The notes beneath the pieces were generated by a model. That model was given only the letters and a program-made list of their open reading frames with translations. It made no database searches and was not told the origin of the DNA. A stretch of 64,000 nt of DNA from Mesorhizobium sp. AR07 (GTDB lineage Bacteria; Pseudomonadota; Alphaproteobacteria; Rhizobiales; Rhizobiaceae): positions 124,001-188,000 of the forward strand of contig NZ_CP080528.1 in assembly GCF_024746815.1 (NCBI RefSeq), read 5' to 3'. Below, in pieces: positions 44,463-53,328 of the stretch. How positions within the stretch are numbered: the first letter of the stretch is position 1; every line of letters starts with the position of its first letter. The translations under genes were made by a program, and so were the position numbers.

Positions 44463-45347
44463 TTAACCTCGCTTCTCGACGCCGAGTATTTCTCGCGCCT
44501 CAGATGGTGTAGCGACGGTGGCGCCCAAGCGCTCAATAATCCCTACTGCATTCTCGACGAGTTCGGCGTTTGAGGCCAAAAGGCCACGTCGCAGATATAT
44601 GTTGTCTTCGAGACCAACGCGTACATGACCACCCAGGCCTACTGCCTGGGCAACCATCGGCATCTCATCCTTTCCGCAACCAAATCCACCCCAGATAGCT
44701 CCAGATGGTAAGAGCCCTCGCATAGCCAGAACTACACTCGGTGTAGCGGGGGCCCCATAGCCCGTGCTCAGGCAGAACTGGAAAAGCGGACGACCAGAAA
44801 TGAGGCCATCCGCGACAAGTGACTTAGCCATTTCGATGTGACCGAGGTCAAAGCATTCCAGCTCAGGTTTCACCCCAGCCTCGCGCACGAGCTTCGCCAT
44901 CTCCTGCAGATCGGATTTACGCGCGACAAAGATACTTTCTCCAAATGCCATCGTTCCACAATCCAGAGTGCAAAGCTCCGGCTGAAGCTCGACGACATGT
45001 AGGCAGCGCCCCAAGGCGCTCCTTAGTGTGGTAGTTGGCGCAATAGCTAAGGGCTCCAACAACCCTAACTCAAGCTCACCATCCATACCGCAGGTCAAAT
45101 TGATGATGACATCCGTCGATCCATCGCGAATCCGTTTCACAACCTGTTCATATAGATCAATTCGATTCGATGCGGCGCCTGTATCAGGATCTCGAACATG
45201 GATGTGTACTACCGAAGCGCCTGCTGTGGCAGCTTCTAATGCCGCGTCAGCTATTTGTTTCGGTGTCTTTGGAATACCAGGATGCTTTGTCAGAGATGCG
45301 GACCCACTACCTGTGACTGCACAGGTGATAATGACTTTCTGTAACAT
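44463..45347 (-). CDS. BKACE-family beta-keto acid cleavage enzyme
   Basis: 294 residues. Zinc-dependent TIM barrel: KVIITCAVTGS near the start, VVHIHVRDPDTGA (zinc His-x-His), CTLDCGTM, ELECFDLGHI, WGGFGCGKDEMPM, HVRVGLEDNIYL (zinc Glu). The family condenses a beta-keto acid with acetyl-CoA, giving acetoacetyl-CoA and a shortened acid derivative (for 3-dehydrocarnitine: betaine). This makes a natural partner for the carnitine-dehydrogenase-like gene at 60006. The gene looks intact. Specificity cannot be read by eye. Confidence 0.88.
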   Translation of the reverse strand: MLQKVIITCAVTGSGSASLTKHPGIPKTPKQIADAALEAATAGASVVHIHVRDPDTGAASNRIDLYEQVVKRIRDGSTDVIINLTCGMDGELELGLLEPLAIAPTTTLRSALGRCLHVVELQPELCTLDCGTMAFGESIFVARKSDLQEMAKLVREAGVKPELECFDLGHIEMAKSLVADGLISGRPLFQFCLSTGYGAPATPSVVLAMRGLLPSGAIWGGFGCGKDEMPMVAQAVGLGGHVRVGLEDNIYLRRGLLASNAELVENAVGIIERLGATVATPSEAREILGVEKRG

Positions 45348-45743
45348 TCGCTGCTCCGCTGCTGAATTCTCACACAGGCCTCATGGGCGATCCTGATCCG
45401 CGCTTGCGAGGCCAAGAGGCCAACCGGACCGCGATTACGACCTCAAGCTGCCCGGTCTCCGGTCCATATGGGATGGCATCGGCCTGTCGTTCGTCATTGC
45501 AACTGCCGTATGTCGCTTATCGGAAGTCGTCAGGAGTGCCTCACAATCGGCCTTGTGAAACTTATCGATCAAAATCTCGGCTGTGACGTCTGCAGTCGGG
45601 GCTCGTTGGAGCTTTAGCCCAAAGGACTAGCTCTCCTCTCTCGCAGCTGGGAGCAGCGTGCTTTTACCTACACCACTGGCAGTCCAATCGAAGTCGGCAA
45701 GTAGACCGGGGCTGAAGGTGGCGCTGCGCTAAAGATTGGATGT
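45348..45743. other. 396-bp gap in the catabolic run
   Basis: No supported gene. Short plus-strand frames show no family signals. The interruption suggests a separate promoter for BKACE or the loss of a gene. Confidence 0.4.
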
Positions 45744-46943
45744 CTAGGTGACATCTCCTCTTTGGAGATTCCTGACGATTGCCCACGCAGCCCTTGACGC
45801 GCGAAGCACGTCCGTATCTGAGACGCCAAATTCAGATGTGTGCACATGAGTTCTATTTCCTGCTGTCTCGTCATAGCACCCCACCCAAAAGTATACGGAA
45901 GGCAACTTCTCCGAATAGAACCCAAAATCATCGGCTCCAGCGAGGGGTCTAGTATCCATCAAGGCACTTGGCCCGAAGGCCTCTGAAATAGCCGTCTTTG
46001 CATGCTCGCAAACAATCGGGTCGTTGATCACCGGCGGTTCGCCAGGAGTGACACCGAAATCGGCGGAACCGCGATGCATTACCGCAATCTGCCGTGCAAT
46101 TTCCCCAAGGCGAGATTGTAGGCGTTCCCGCGCTTTGGGGGACCGGGTCCGGATCGTGCCGGTCAACTCTACCCTGTCGCAAACAATGTTGGTTGCTTCT
46201 CCACCATGGATCGTCCCGATCGAGATAATGGCTGCTTCATCTGCGTCGCTCTCCCGCGAAACGAGTTTCTGAGCTTCGGCAACGAAAGTCGCGCAGATTG
46301 TTATTGCGTCAACCCCGAGTTCAGGCCACGCCGCATGGCTTTTCTTTCCTCTAAAGATTACGCGAAACTCATCGGCGGATCTGGTCACCGGGCCGCTTCG
46401 GATCGAGAATTTGCCGGAAGGGATCTCGGGATTGACATGCATGCCAACCGCGAAATCAAAGCCGTCTAAAATGCCCTGTTCAGCTACGGACCTGCCGCCC
46501 AGCGGTTCAGCTTCTTCGGCGGGTTGGAAAACTACGCGCAATGTGCCCGCGAACGTCTTCCGATTGTCGATAGCCGCCAATACCACGCCGAACGCTGCAG
46601 AAGCATGTGCATCGTGTCCACATGCATGCATTTTTCCCGGCACCGTCGATTTATAAGAAATGTCCTCGCGGTTCTCTGTAATAGGGAGCGCGTCGATGTC
46701 GCCACGCACTACAATGTTTACGGGCGGTCCTTTGCCCTCACCTCGTATGTCGACGAAGATGCCCGTCCTGTGAAAAGTCGAGGGCTCGTACAATCCGGCT
46801 TCCGCAAGACAATTTCTTATTGCTGCCTGAGTGCCGTGCTCTTCGTTTGAAAGCTCGGGATTGGCGTGCATGTAGTGCCGCAATGAAAGTATTTTTCCCT
46901 CGTTGCAATCCGACATTTCACGGTTAATAGGGGCACGTTCCAT
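45744..46943 (-). CDS. M20-family amidohydrolase
   Basis: 399 residues. Metal-binding motifs: RGDIDALPI, MHACGHDAHAS, FQPAEEAEPLGG, VGMHVNPEIPSG and the final GADDFGFY. The dimerisation domain contains GKKSHAAWPELGVDAI. It belongs to the hippurate hydrolase/N-acyl-amino-acid amidohydrolase group and should split an N-acyl bond, for instance N-acetyl-diaminobutyrate after ring opening. It lies 17 bp after the DoeA-like gene stop, so the two are co-transcribed. This supports a consecutive ring opening and deacylation; the exact substrate is inferred. Confidence 0.9.
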   Translation of the reverse strand: MERAPINREMSDCNEGKILSLRHYMHANPELSNEEHGTQAAIRNCLAEAGLYEPSTFHRTGIFVDIRGEGKGPPVNIVVRGDIDALPITENREDISYKSTVPGKMHACGHDAHASAAFGVVLAAIDNRKTFAGTLRVVFQPAEEAEPLGGRSVAEQGILDGFDFAVGMHVNPEIPSGKFSIRSGPVTRSADEFRVIFRGKKSHAAWPELGVDAITICATFVAEAQKLVSRESDADEAAIISIGTIHGGEATNIVCDRVELTGTIRTRSPKARERLQSRLGEIARQIAVMHRGSADFGVTPGEPPVINDPIVCEHAKTAISEAFGPSALMDTRPLAGADDFGFYSEKLPSVYFWVGCYDETAGNRTHVHTSEFGVSDTDVLRASRAAWAIVRNLQRGDVT

Positions 46944-46960
46944 TCGATCTCCATCAAGAC

Positions 46961-48142
46961 TCAGTTAATCACGATCAATTCGCGTGGCGAGCTGGCTAAA
47001 CATTCATGCCTATTTTCGCCGATTAGAACACTCTCCGTGATTTCGATACCCCAATCGCCGAACCATAGCCCTGACATAAAATGAAAGGTCATGCCCGCGG
47101 CTAGTTCAGTACGATCGCCCTTCCGAAAACTTGCGGAGTGCTCACCCCAATCAGGGGGATAGGCCATACCGATTGAATATCCACATCGGCTTGGTTTGTT
47201 TAAGCCATAACGTTCGATAACGTCATAATATGCCTGAGCAACCTCTTCACAGACATTTCCAGGCTTGATCTTGTCAAGTCCAGCCGCCATTCCCTCCAAT
47301 ACCGCCTTCTCCGCATCAATGAATTTGCTGTCTGGCTTGCCCAGATAGAATGTTCGTGACAATGGACTGTGGTAGTGCTTGTGCACACCTGCCAGCTCGA
47401 AAAATATGCTTTCGCCTGAGCGAAGCTCGCGGTCGCTCCAAGTTAGATGAGGCGCCGAAGCGTCGACGCCCGCTCCGATCATGGGGACCGCGGCTGGATA
47501 GTCGCCCCACACTCCTTCGACACCGCGTATGGCAGTCTGATAAATTTCAGCCACGACGTCAGATTGCCGTATTCCTGGTCGAAGGACCTCAGCGACACGT
47601 GCGTGCATAGCCGTCGCAATTCTCCCAGCTCCACGCATATACTCAAGCTCTCGCGGCGATTTCACGATACGCTGCCACTTAACTAGCCGCGTAGCGTCTT
47701 GCAATTTCGCATTTGGAAGCGCGGCGCTCAAGACCTCGAAAGCCGCGTGTGTAAAGTAAAAATTATCTTTCTCAACGCCGATGCTCATATTGCCACAACC
47801 AAGATCTGATATAATCGACCCCAGAACAGACATCGGATGGTACTGATCAGACTGCACAAAATGGTCAGCATACGTCTTTATACGACTCTCATCCATGTAT
47901 ATAGTGCGGCGCGCCCCGTTACCGTCCATTTCACGACCGAACCAGATCGGATCTTCGCTAAGATGAATGATAACACACTGATGAACATAGAAGGACCAGC
48001 CGTCATAACCAGTCAACCAACCCATGTTTGCAGGATCGCTGACGATCAATAAATCGATTCCGGCTTTCTGCATCGCCACTCGAGTTGAGCTTAGTCGAGC
48101 CTGATACTCGGAAAGATCAAATCGTAGATGATTGTTGTTCAC
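46961..48142 (-). CDS. doeA: Ectoine hydrolase-like M24 enzyme
   Basis: 393 residues. The N-terminal domain has the DoeA/EutD pattern: MGWLTGYDGWSFYVHQCVII, GREMDGNGARRTIYMDESRI, SDQYHPM. The C-terminal domain has VKWQRIVKSPRELEYMRGAG, GDYPAAVPMIGAG, ESIFFELAGVHKHYHSPLSR, RCGYSIGMAYPPDWGEH and FHFMSGLWFGDWGIEITESV. DoeA/EutD hydrolyses ectoine to N-acetyl-L-2,4-diaminobutyrate. It is followed closely by the M20 amidohydrolase and preceded by the M19 dipeptidase. The symbol reflects family similarity; the true substrate may be an ectoine analogue. Confidence 0.82.
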   Translation of the reverse strand: MNNNHLRFDLSEYQARLSSTRVAMQKAGIDLLIVSDPANMGWLTGYDGWSFYVHQCVIIHLSEDPIWFGREMDGNGARRTIYMDESRIKTYADHFVQSDQYHPMSVLGSIISDLGCGNMSIGVEKDNFYFTHAAFEVLSAALPNAKLQDATRLVKWQRIVKSPRELEYMRGAGRIATAMHARVAEVLRPGIRQSDVVAEIYQTAIRGVEGVWGDYPAAVPMIGAGVDASAPHLTWSDRELRSGESIFFELAGVHKHYHSPLSRTFYLGKPDSKFIDAEKAVLEGMAAGLDKIKPGNVCEEVAQAYYDVIERYGLNKPSRCGYSIGMAYPPDWGEHSASFRKGDRTELAAGMTFHFMSGLWFGDWGIEITESVLIGENRHECLASSPRELIVIN

Positions 48143-48195
48143 GGTATCTCTCTCATTGTTTTTATGGCCGACTCGGTGGCAACCATAGCTGCGCG

Positions 48196-49194
48196 TTACC
48201 AGACAGCCTGACAGACCCTGAGGAAGTTTCCGGAAACAATTTTTCTGACAGCTTCCTCTGGATATCCGTGATCGAACATCAACTGAACCAGCTCAATTAC
48301 ATTCTGCGGTCTCTTAAAGTGAAAGCCTTTCCAGCCGGAGGCCTTTGAATCAGGCCATTCGTCCTGGACCTTCAGAGCCCACTCGTTGAGGAGGTCTGGT
48401 TCAAAAACAAAATCGAAGCCAAATCCGACATGATCCGGACCCACCAGCTGGACAACGTGATCAAGATGCCGAAAGATCGCGGCCATCGATCCTTCGTCGT
48501 CGCCTATATATGCGCTATTTCCCGATAGACCAACTACGCCACCGTTTGTTGCAAGCGCCTGAAGTTGATCATCTCTAATGTTTCTGTAGTGCTGATGAAC
48601 CCCCATGATCCCAGCATGCGATATGACTAGTGGCTGAGTCGCGATCTCGAAGATGTCGAGTGTCGTTCGGTAACCAGTATGTGAGAGGTCAACCAACATC
48701 CGCAGGCGCTCGATTTCAGGAACGACTTTGTGCCCATAGGTCGTAAGCCCACCGTCAGCCTTGTCAGAACAACCACCTCCTACGAAGTTGGATGCGTTGA
48801 AAGCAATTTGCACAATTCGCAGCCCGAGCTCGTGGAATACCTCTAACACACCGACGTCCTTACCGAACCAGGATGTGCCGTGGACCTGCATGCCGATGGC
48901 TAGCTTGCCTTCTCGCTTTGCGCGGAACACATCCTCCACCGTCAGCGCGTGGATAAAGGCTTCGGGTCGGGCTTGTATCAGCTTCCTGTGTCCGGCGATG
49001 GTTTTTACCGCTGAGTCAATGTTGAAGCCGTCCTCCGCAAAAGCAATCGACGTGAAACTGACTCCTGCGTCGATATAGTGGTCAAGGTATTTCTCTGGGC
49101 ATCCGTAGGTCTGGCCGGGCGGCTCAAGCGGATAAAGCATATCCCAGATGAGGTTCTCTTTCCAGAATTGTCTTGTGGCGCCGGATATATTCAC
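48196..49194 (-). CDS. M19-family (renal dipeptidase-like) metallopeptidase
   Basis: 332 residues. TIM-barrel amidohydrolase: KLAIGMQVHGTSWFG, LRIVQIAFNASNFVGGGCSD, GLTTYGHKVV, MLVDLSHTGYRTTLDIFEIA, PLVISHAGIMGVHQHYRNIR and VGPDHVGFGFDF. The N-terminal His-x-Asp metal motif of classic members is not visible; WDMLYPLEPP stands in its place, a variant also expected in distant subfamilies. Probably cleaves a dipeptide or amide. Separated by 53 bp from the DoeA-like gene, same strand. Confidence 0.85.
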   Translation of the reverse strand: MNISGATRQFWKENLIWDMLYPLEPPGQTYGCPEKYLDHYIDAGVSFTSIAFAEDGFNIDSAVKTIAGHRKLIQARPEAFIHALTVEDVFRAKREGKLAIGMQVHGTSWFGKDVGVLEVFHELGLRIVQIAFNASNFVGGGCSDKADGGLTTYGHKVVPEIERLRMLVDLSHTGYRTTLDIFEIATQPLVISHAGIMGVHQHYRNIRDDQLQALATNGGVVGLSGNSAYIGDDEGSMAAIFRHLDHVVQLVGPDHVGFGFDFVFEPDLLNEWALKVQDEWPDSKASGWKGFHFKRPQNVIELVQLMFDHGYPEEAVRKIVSGNFLRVCQAVW

Positions 49195-49273
49195 GTTGCG
49201 AGATCCTCTTAAGGTAGTGTATTTTGTGATAGAAGCGATTTTGCCTCATGGTGGGTCCAGCGGTTCTCTACTA

Positions 49274-49822
49274 TCACGACGTAGCATCACCGGGTTTCCT
49301 GATGTCAAGCTCGATATATACGTTCGTAGGGTTCTTAACATTGTCTAAAACCGGGCACAGCGAACTGGCGATCTCAAGTAGATCAGATATCACTTCTATT
49401 TCCTCAGAACTGACTATGTTGACTTTTGCGGTTATCAATGGAAATCCAGCGCGAACGTGGGCGTTTATGCCAAAGAAACCCTGCGTATCCAATTCGGCCG
49501 ACAGATCGACGCCGACCGAGTCGACCGTTATATTTAAATACTCGGCGTAGCACCTAATGGTGACTTCAAGGCTCGCCCCAAGCGCAGCCAACATCACTTC
49601 AGCTGGGTTGGGTGCCTGGCCGGAGCCGCCGAAGCTGACAGGCTCGTCAATTGTCATTGGAAGATGACTAAAAAGAGACTCCGATCGCAGTCCTTCGACT
49701 TGGCGAGTAGTCCCAAACATTGTCTCACAACTTTGCTGTGGATTCGCAGCTGCATCTCGGAACCTAGCGAATCGGCGCCCGAACTCCGAGGACGGTAGCC
49801 TGCCGTTCAAATCCATTGCCAT
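49274..49822 (-). CDS. OsmC-family protein
   Basis: 182 residues. Typical blocks: EPVSFGGSGQAPNPAEVMLA ALGA, RCYAEYLNITVDSVGVDLSA and ISDLLEIASSLCPVLDNVKN. The two family cysteines (RCYAE and LCPV) are present. OsmC/Ohr proteins reduce organic hydroperoxides or act as osmotically induced redox proteins. Its role in this operon is unclear. Confidence 0.85.
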   Translation of the reverse strand: MAMDLNGRLPSSEFGRRFARFRDAAANPQQSCETMFGTTRQVEGLRSESLFSHLPMTIDEPVSFGGSGQAPNPAEVMLAALGASLEVTIRCYAEYLNITVDSVGVDLSAELDTQGFFGINAHVRAGFPLITAKVNIVSSEEIEVISDLLEIASSLCPVLDNVKNPTNVYIELDIRKPGDATS

Positions 49823-49971
49823 TTCGGAATTACTCCGCTCCTTGAAAGATGTTTGAAATTCTATGGCACCAGAATTTGACCAGGCGGTGTGTTGGGGCGA
49901 CTAACTGCGATGAGACAGTTTTGCCGAAATCTATGAAAGCCTAGCGGATCTATGAATAGATATAGCGTACG

Positions 49972-50745
49972 CTATTCTGTCGAATTGGTTTGACCGTCTA
50001 CGGCAATTGACTGCCCCGTTATTATTCTGCCAAGCGGGCTACAGAGATACAAGACTATACTGGAGATCTCTTGCATGGTGACAAGCCGTCTCATCGAAGT
50101 CTGATTTAGTGCGGCCTGATGGATCTCTTCAACAGAGACACCCATCGCTAATGCCGTCATTGACGCAACTCGGTCGAGACGAGGTGACTGTACACTGCCT
50201 GGACAGATGGCGTTCACGTTCACGTTATCTGGCCCGAGCTCTTGAGCCAGAACTCTCGTAAATCCGATAACCCCGTGCTTGGCGGCGCAATAGGGTGAGC
50301 GCAAACGATACGGCAAGAGCCCACAGATCGAAGAAATGTTGATGATGGATCCTCCACCATCCTTCTTCAGTAGTGGGATCGCCTCCCTAGCGCAAAAGAA
50401 TGAACTGTCCAGGTTGACCGCGAATGTGTCCCGCCACTCGACGTCAGTCAGCTCCTGAACTGGCTTTGCCGGCCCAGATACGCCAGCGTTATTAACTAGG
50501 ATATCAAGCCCGCCCAGGAATATTTCAACCTGCGAAAAAAGCTTGGCGACTGCTGCGGAGTTCGAAACGTCCGCAGTAACTGCGTTTAAGGCGGCTTCTG
50601 ACTGGACGCGCTGCACGGCTTTGTCATCAATGTCGCATACGAGTACGTTTGCTCCGTTCGAAGCAAAGCTTTCAGCCACGATCCTGCCGATGCCGCTGGC
50701 ACCTGCTGTTATCAATACGCGCTTGTTGGCTAACTCGAGATCCAC
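49972..50745 (-). CDS. Short-chain dehydrogenase/reductase
   Basis: 257 residues from a GTG at 50745 with GGAGG four bases upstream. The open frame extends to 51111, but that part has no SDR sequence. NAD-binding GASGIG, DISV-type VTADVSN, VNNAGVSG, catalytic IINISSICGLLPYRLRSPYC AAKHG (Ser, Tyr, Lys) and IDVDG-like AVDGQTN at the end. It likely oxidises or reduces a hydroxyl group of the catabolised compound. Confidence 0.88.
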   Translation of the reverse strand: MDLELANKRVLITAGASGIGRIVAESFASNGANVLVCDIDDKAVQRVQSEAALNAVTADVSNSAAVAKLFSQVEIFLGGLDILVNNAGVSGPAKPVQELTDVEWRDTFAVNLDSSFFCAREAIPLLKKDGGGSIINISSICGLLPYRLRSPYCAAKHGVIGFTRVLAQELGPDNVNVNAICPGSVQSPRLDRVASMTALAMGVSVEEIHQAALNQTSMRRLVTMQEISSIVLYLCSPLGRIITGQSIAVDGQTNSTE

Positions 50746-51171
50746 GGTGCCTCCGGTTTGTCCCGCTTCTACAATAATCCCCGCTGGGCTGATGATTTCC
50801 CGAAGTTTCCATGTCCAAAGGGATTTTTTGGTGCTTCCGGTCTGTCTGGAAGAAAAAAGCGATCTCCGGCAGCTGCGGATTCCTTTTTTGCCGGGCGGGT
50901 AAAGATGTAGGCTACTCGCAGGTTCCTGGCTACGTCCTCGGACCCTGTCTACAATCCAGCAGGATCTGCGAACGGAGCCGCGGTTTCGTCGGCCAGTCAC
51001 CAAAACGTTGCTCCTAGCGTTCTCTATCGATGGCGGAGACTCCTCGGTAGGGTAGCAGCTGGTGGCCGGTACTGATGACCCAGCGTCTGCAACTACGACT
51101 TCAAATGGCATGTACGCGAGCTGGTCGCGAACTGGAGGCTATTCTTCGCCGCGAGACTGTAGGACGGTCAT

Positions 51172-51393
51172 TTACAACGACCTTGCAAACAGGCCATTGA
51201 AAAATTCGCGTGGCTGGTTGTTGCCGTAGGACGCGGTCTGCGCATTCCGGCTAAAAGCACTGAACGTCGATAGCGGCAACGGCGTCAAGCCAGCGCGCAC
51301 ATGACGGAGCACGGCTCCGAGGCGTGGAGCGTCGACGTCGAAGTAGTGTGTGACTTGCGCCGCTGATAGACTTGAGCCGCTGTTAGGCCTCAT
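51172..51393 (-). CDS. Small hypothetical frame after the ABC ATPase
   Basis: 73 codons; its ATG overlaps the stop of the ATPase gene (51390-51393). Residues DAPRLGAVLRHVRAGLTPLP and a basic/aromatic end are not recognised. It may be translated by coupling or may simply be the start of a lost gene. Low certainty. Confidence 0.3.
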   Translation of the reverse strand: MRPNSGSSLSAAQVTHYFDVDAPRLGAVLRHVRAGLTPLPLSTFSAFSRNAQTASYGNNQPREFFNGLFARSL

Positions 51394-52481
51394 CGAGATT
51401 TAAACAAGAGGACATCTGTCGCGGAGAACCGGATCCGTATGGGCTGACCGAGTAGCAATTTTCTTGAAACCGCTGTATTTTTCCGAACAACTAACAGACG
51501 GTTCCTTGTTGGAAGTTCAACAACAACGTGCATGTCTGCGCCGAGCAGCGAAACGTCAACGACCTTCCCGATGAGCAAATTGTATTCTGGGTCATCAGCT
51601 ATAACGCTGTCCACACCGATTATATCGATGTGCTCCGGACGGACGCATAGGTCGTAGGCGGGGGTTCCAGCATCCGGATGCTGGCGCGACCTGATTTCAA
51701 CATCATCGCTGGTTGAGAATGCGGTGCCATTAACATTAGATTGCGTCACACCTGTGGCGTGAAACCAATTCGATCTTCCTACAAACTCAGCCACGAATTT
51801 GTCAGCGGGTTTCGCATAGATCTCGGTTGGGGATCCTCGCTGAGCGATCCTACCCGCATTCATCACTATAACCTCGTCCCCCAGGCTGAGAGCCTCTTCC
51901 TGGTCGTGAGTGACGACGATTGTTGTGGCGCCAACAGAGCTAAGAATCTCCTTCAGCTCAACACGCAGTTCCACCCGAAGCTTAGCATCGAGCGCAGATA
52001 GCGGCTCATCTAAAAGAACTATTTGGGGGTCGGTAGCAAGCGCTCTTGCGAGTGCCACGCGCTGCTGCTGCCCACCGCTCAATTGCTTAGGGTACCTGTC
52101 TCCCATGCCAGACAAGCGAACGAGTGATAGCATCTCGGCGACTCGCGCCGGTACCAACGGTTTCTGGTATCCACGATACCGCATCCCGTATGCTACGTTC
52201 TGTGCGACGGTCATATGAGGAAATAGTGCGTAATCCTGGAACAGTAGGCCGACATTGCGCTCATAGGGCCTTAGATGACCAACATTCTTCCCGGCGATCT
52301 GTACGGTGCCGTTGTCTGGTGACGTAAAGCCCGCGATGACGCGCAGCGTTGTCGTCTTTCCACACCCACTTGGACCAAGGAGGGAGAGAACCTTTCCTTC
52401 TTCTATGCTGATGGATACACCGTTGACCGCAGTAAGCGCTCCGTATCTTTTAGTGACGTTCTCTAGCTCTAGAACCTTCAT
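51390..52481 (-). CDS. ABC transporter ATPase, PotA/FbpC-like
   Basis: 363 residues from the ATG at 52481 (MKVLELENVTKRYG), five bases after the permease stop. Walker A GPSGCGKTTT, Q-loop LLFQDYALFPHMTV, signature LSGGQQQRVALARALA, Walker B IVLLDEPLSALDAKL, switch His VVTHDQEEAL. The C-terminal TOBE_2 domain (YDLCVRPEHIDIIG...) is typical of polyamine/opine-type importers. It powers uptake of the compound bound by the protein at 54209. Confidence 0.95.
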   Translation of the reverse strand: MKVLELENVTKRYGALTAVNGVSISIEEGKVLSLLGPSGCGKTTTLRVIAGFTSPDNGTVQIAGKNVGHLRPYERNVGLLFQDYALFPHMTVAQNVAYGMRYRGYQKPLVPARVAEMLSLVRLSGMGDRYPKQLSGGQQQRVALARALATDPQIVLLDEPLSALDAKLRVELRVELKEILSSVGATTIVVTHDQEEALSLGDEVIVMNAGRIAQRGSPTEIYAKPADKFVAEFVGRSNWFHATGVTQSNVNGTAFSTSDDVEIRSRQHPDAGTPAYDLCVRPEHIDIIGVDSVIADDPEYNLLIGKVVDVSLLGADMHVVVELPTRNRLLVVRKNTAVSRKLLLGQPIRIRFSATDVLLFKSR

Positions 52482-52485
52482 ACGA

Positions 52486-53328
52486 TCAGGCCTCGTAAAT
52501 TCCGTTAGAGATGGCACGCTCAACACCGAGCACGCGGTCCAGTACAAAAAGAATAAAGCCTGACAACCCCAGCAGGAAAACTGCCGCAGCTGCGAGAGTA
52601 AGATCGAAGTTCGACCTCATCAGACTGACGAGTGCCACAGGAAGCGTATATGTTTTTACATCGCTCAAGAATAGACTAATCGCAAAGTCATCTAGGGATA
52701 ACGCGAACGCAAATAAGGCTCCGGCGGCAATACTATTTCTCGCTAAGGGAAAAACTACGGTCAAAAATGCTTGGCGCTCGTTGGCCCCTAGACTAAGCGC
52801 CGCTTCACGCAACGTCACGCTTATACCCGCCAACCCGATCAGCGTCATTCTCACCGTGAATGGAATCGTAATTAGTAGGTGCCCTACCAGCAATTTCCAG
52901 AAAGTCGGGAGTATGTTCGCAGATGAGAAAAAAAGGACAAGCGCAAACCCAATTATGACCCCTGGCAACATCAGCGGCGATAAAAACAACGTCGTGACTG
53001 CATCTCGGCGCCACGGCGGCATCCTATTGATCGCTACGGCAGCCGACGAACCAACAACGGTTGAAACCAAACTCGCCACAGATGCCAATAGGATGCTTGT
53101 CCTAAACCCGGACCACAGGTAGCGATCATGAAGAAATTGATAAAACCATCGCGTCGAAAAGCTTGTCGGTGGAAACGCACCGAAATAATCGCGCGCATCT
53201 AGCGACATCAGCATGGTTATAAACACTGGCACTAACAGAAATAACGCCGTTAGCGCTACGATCAGCCTTAGGCCGAAGGAGAGGGCGTTGTCCAGATTGC
53301 GAGCACTAATCATTCTACGTCCGATCAA
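52486..53328 (-). CDS. ABC transporter permease, PotC-like
   Basis: 280 residues, six predicted membrane helices. The EAA loop LREAALSLGANERQAFLTVV lies before the penultimate helices, the site of contact with the ATPase. Its start overlaps the end of the first permease by 14 bp. Confidence 0.92.
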   Translation of the reverse strand: MIGRRMISARNLDNALSFGLRLIVALTALFLLVPVFITMLMSLDARDYFGAFPPTSFSTRWFYQFLHDRYLWSGFRTSILLASVASLVSTVVGSSAAVAINRMPPWRRDAVTTLFLSPLMLPGVIIGFALVLFFSSANILPTFWKLLVGHLLITIPFTVRMTLIGLAGISVTLREAALSLGANERQAFLTVVFPLARNSIAAGALFAFALSLDDFAISLFLSDVKTYTLPVALVSLMRSNFDLTLAAAAVFLLGLSGFILFVLDRVLGVERAISNGIYEA

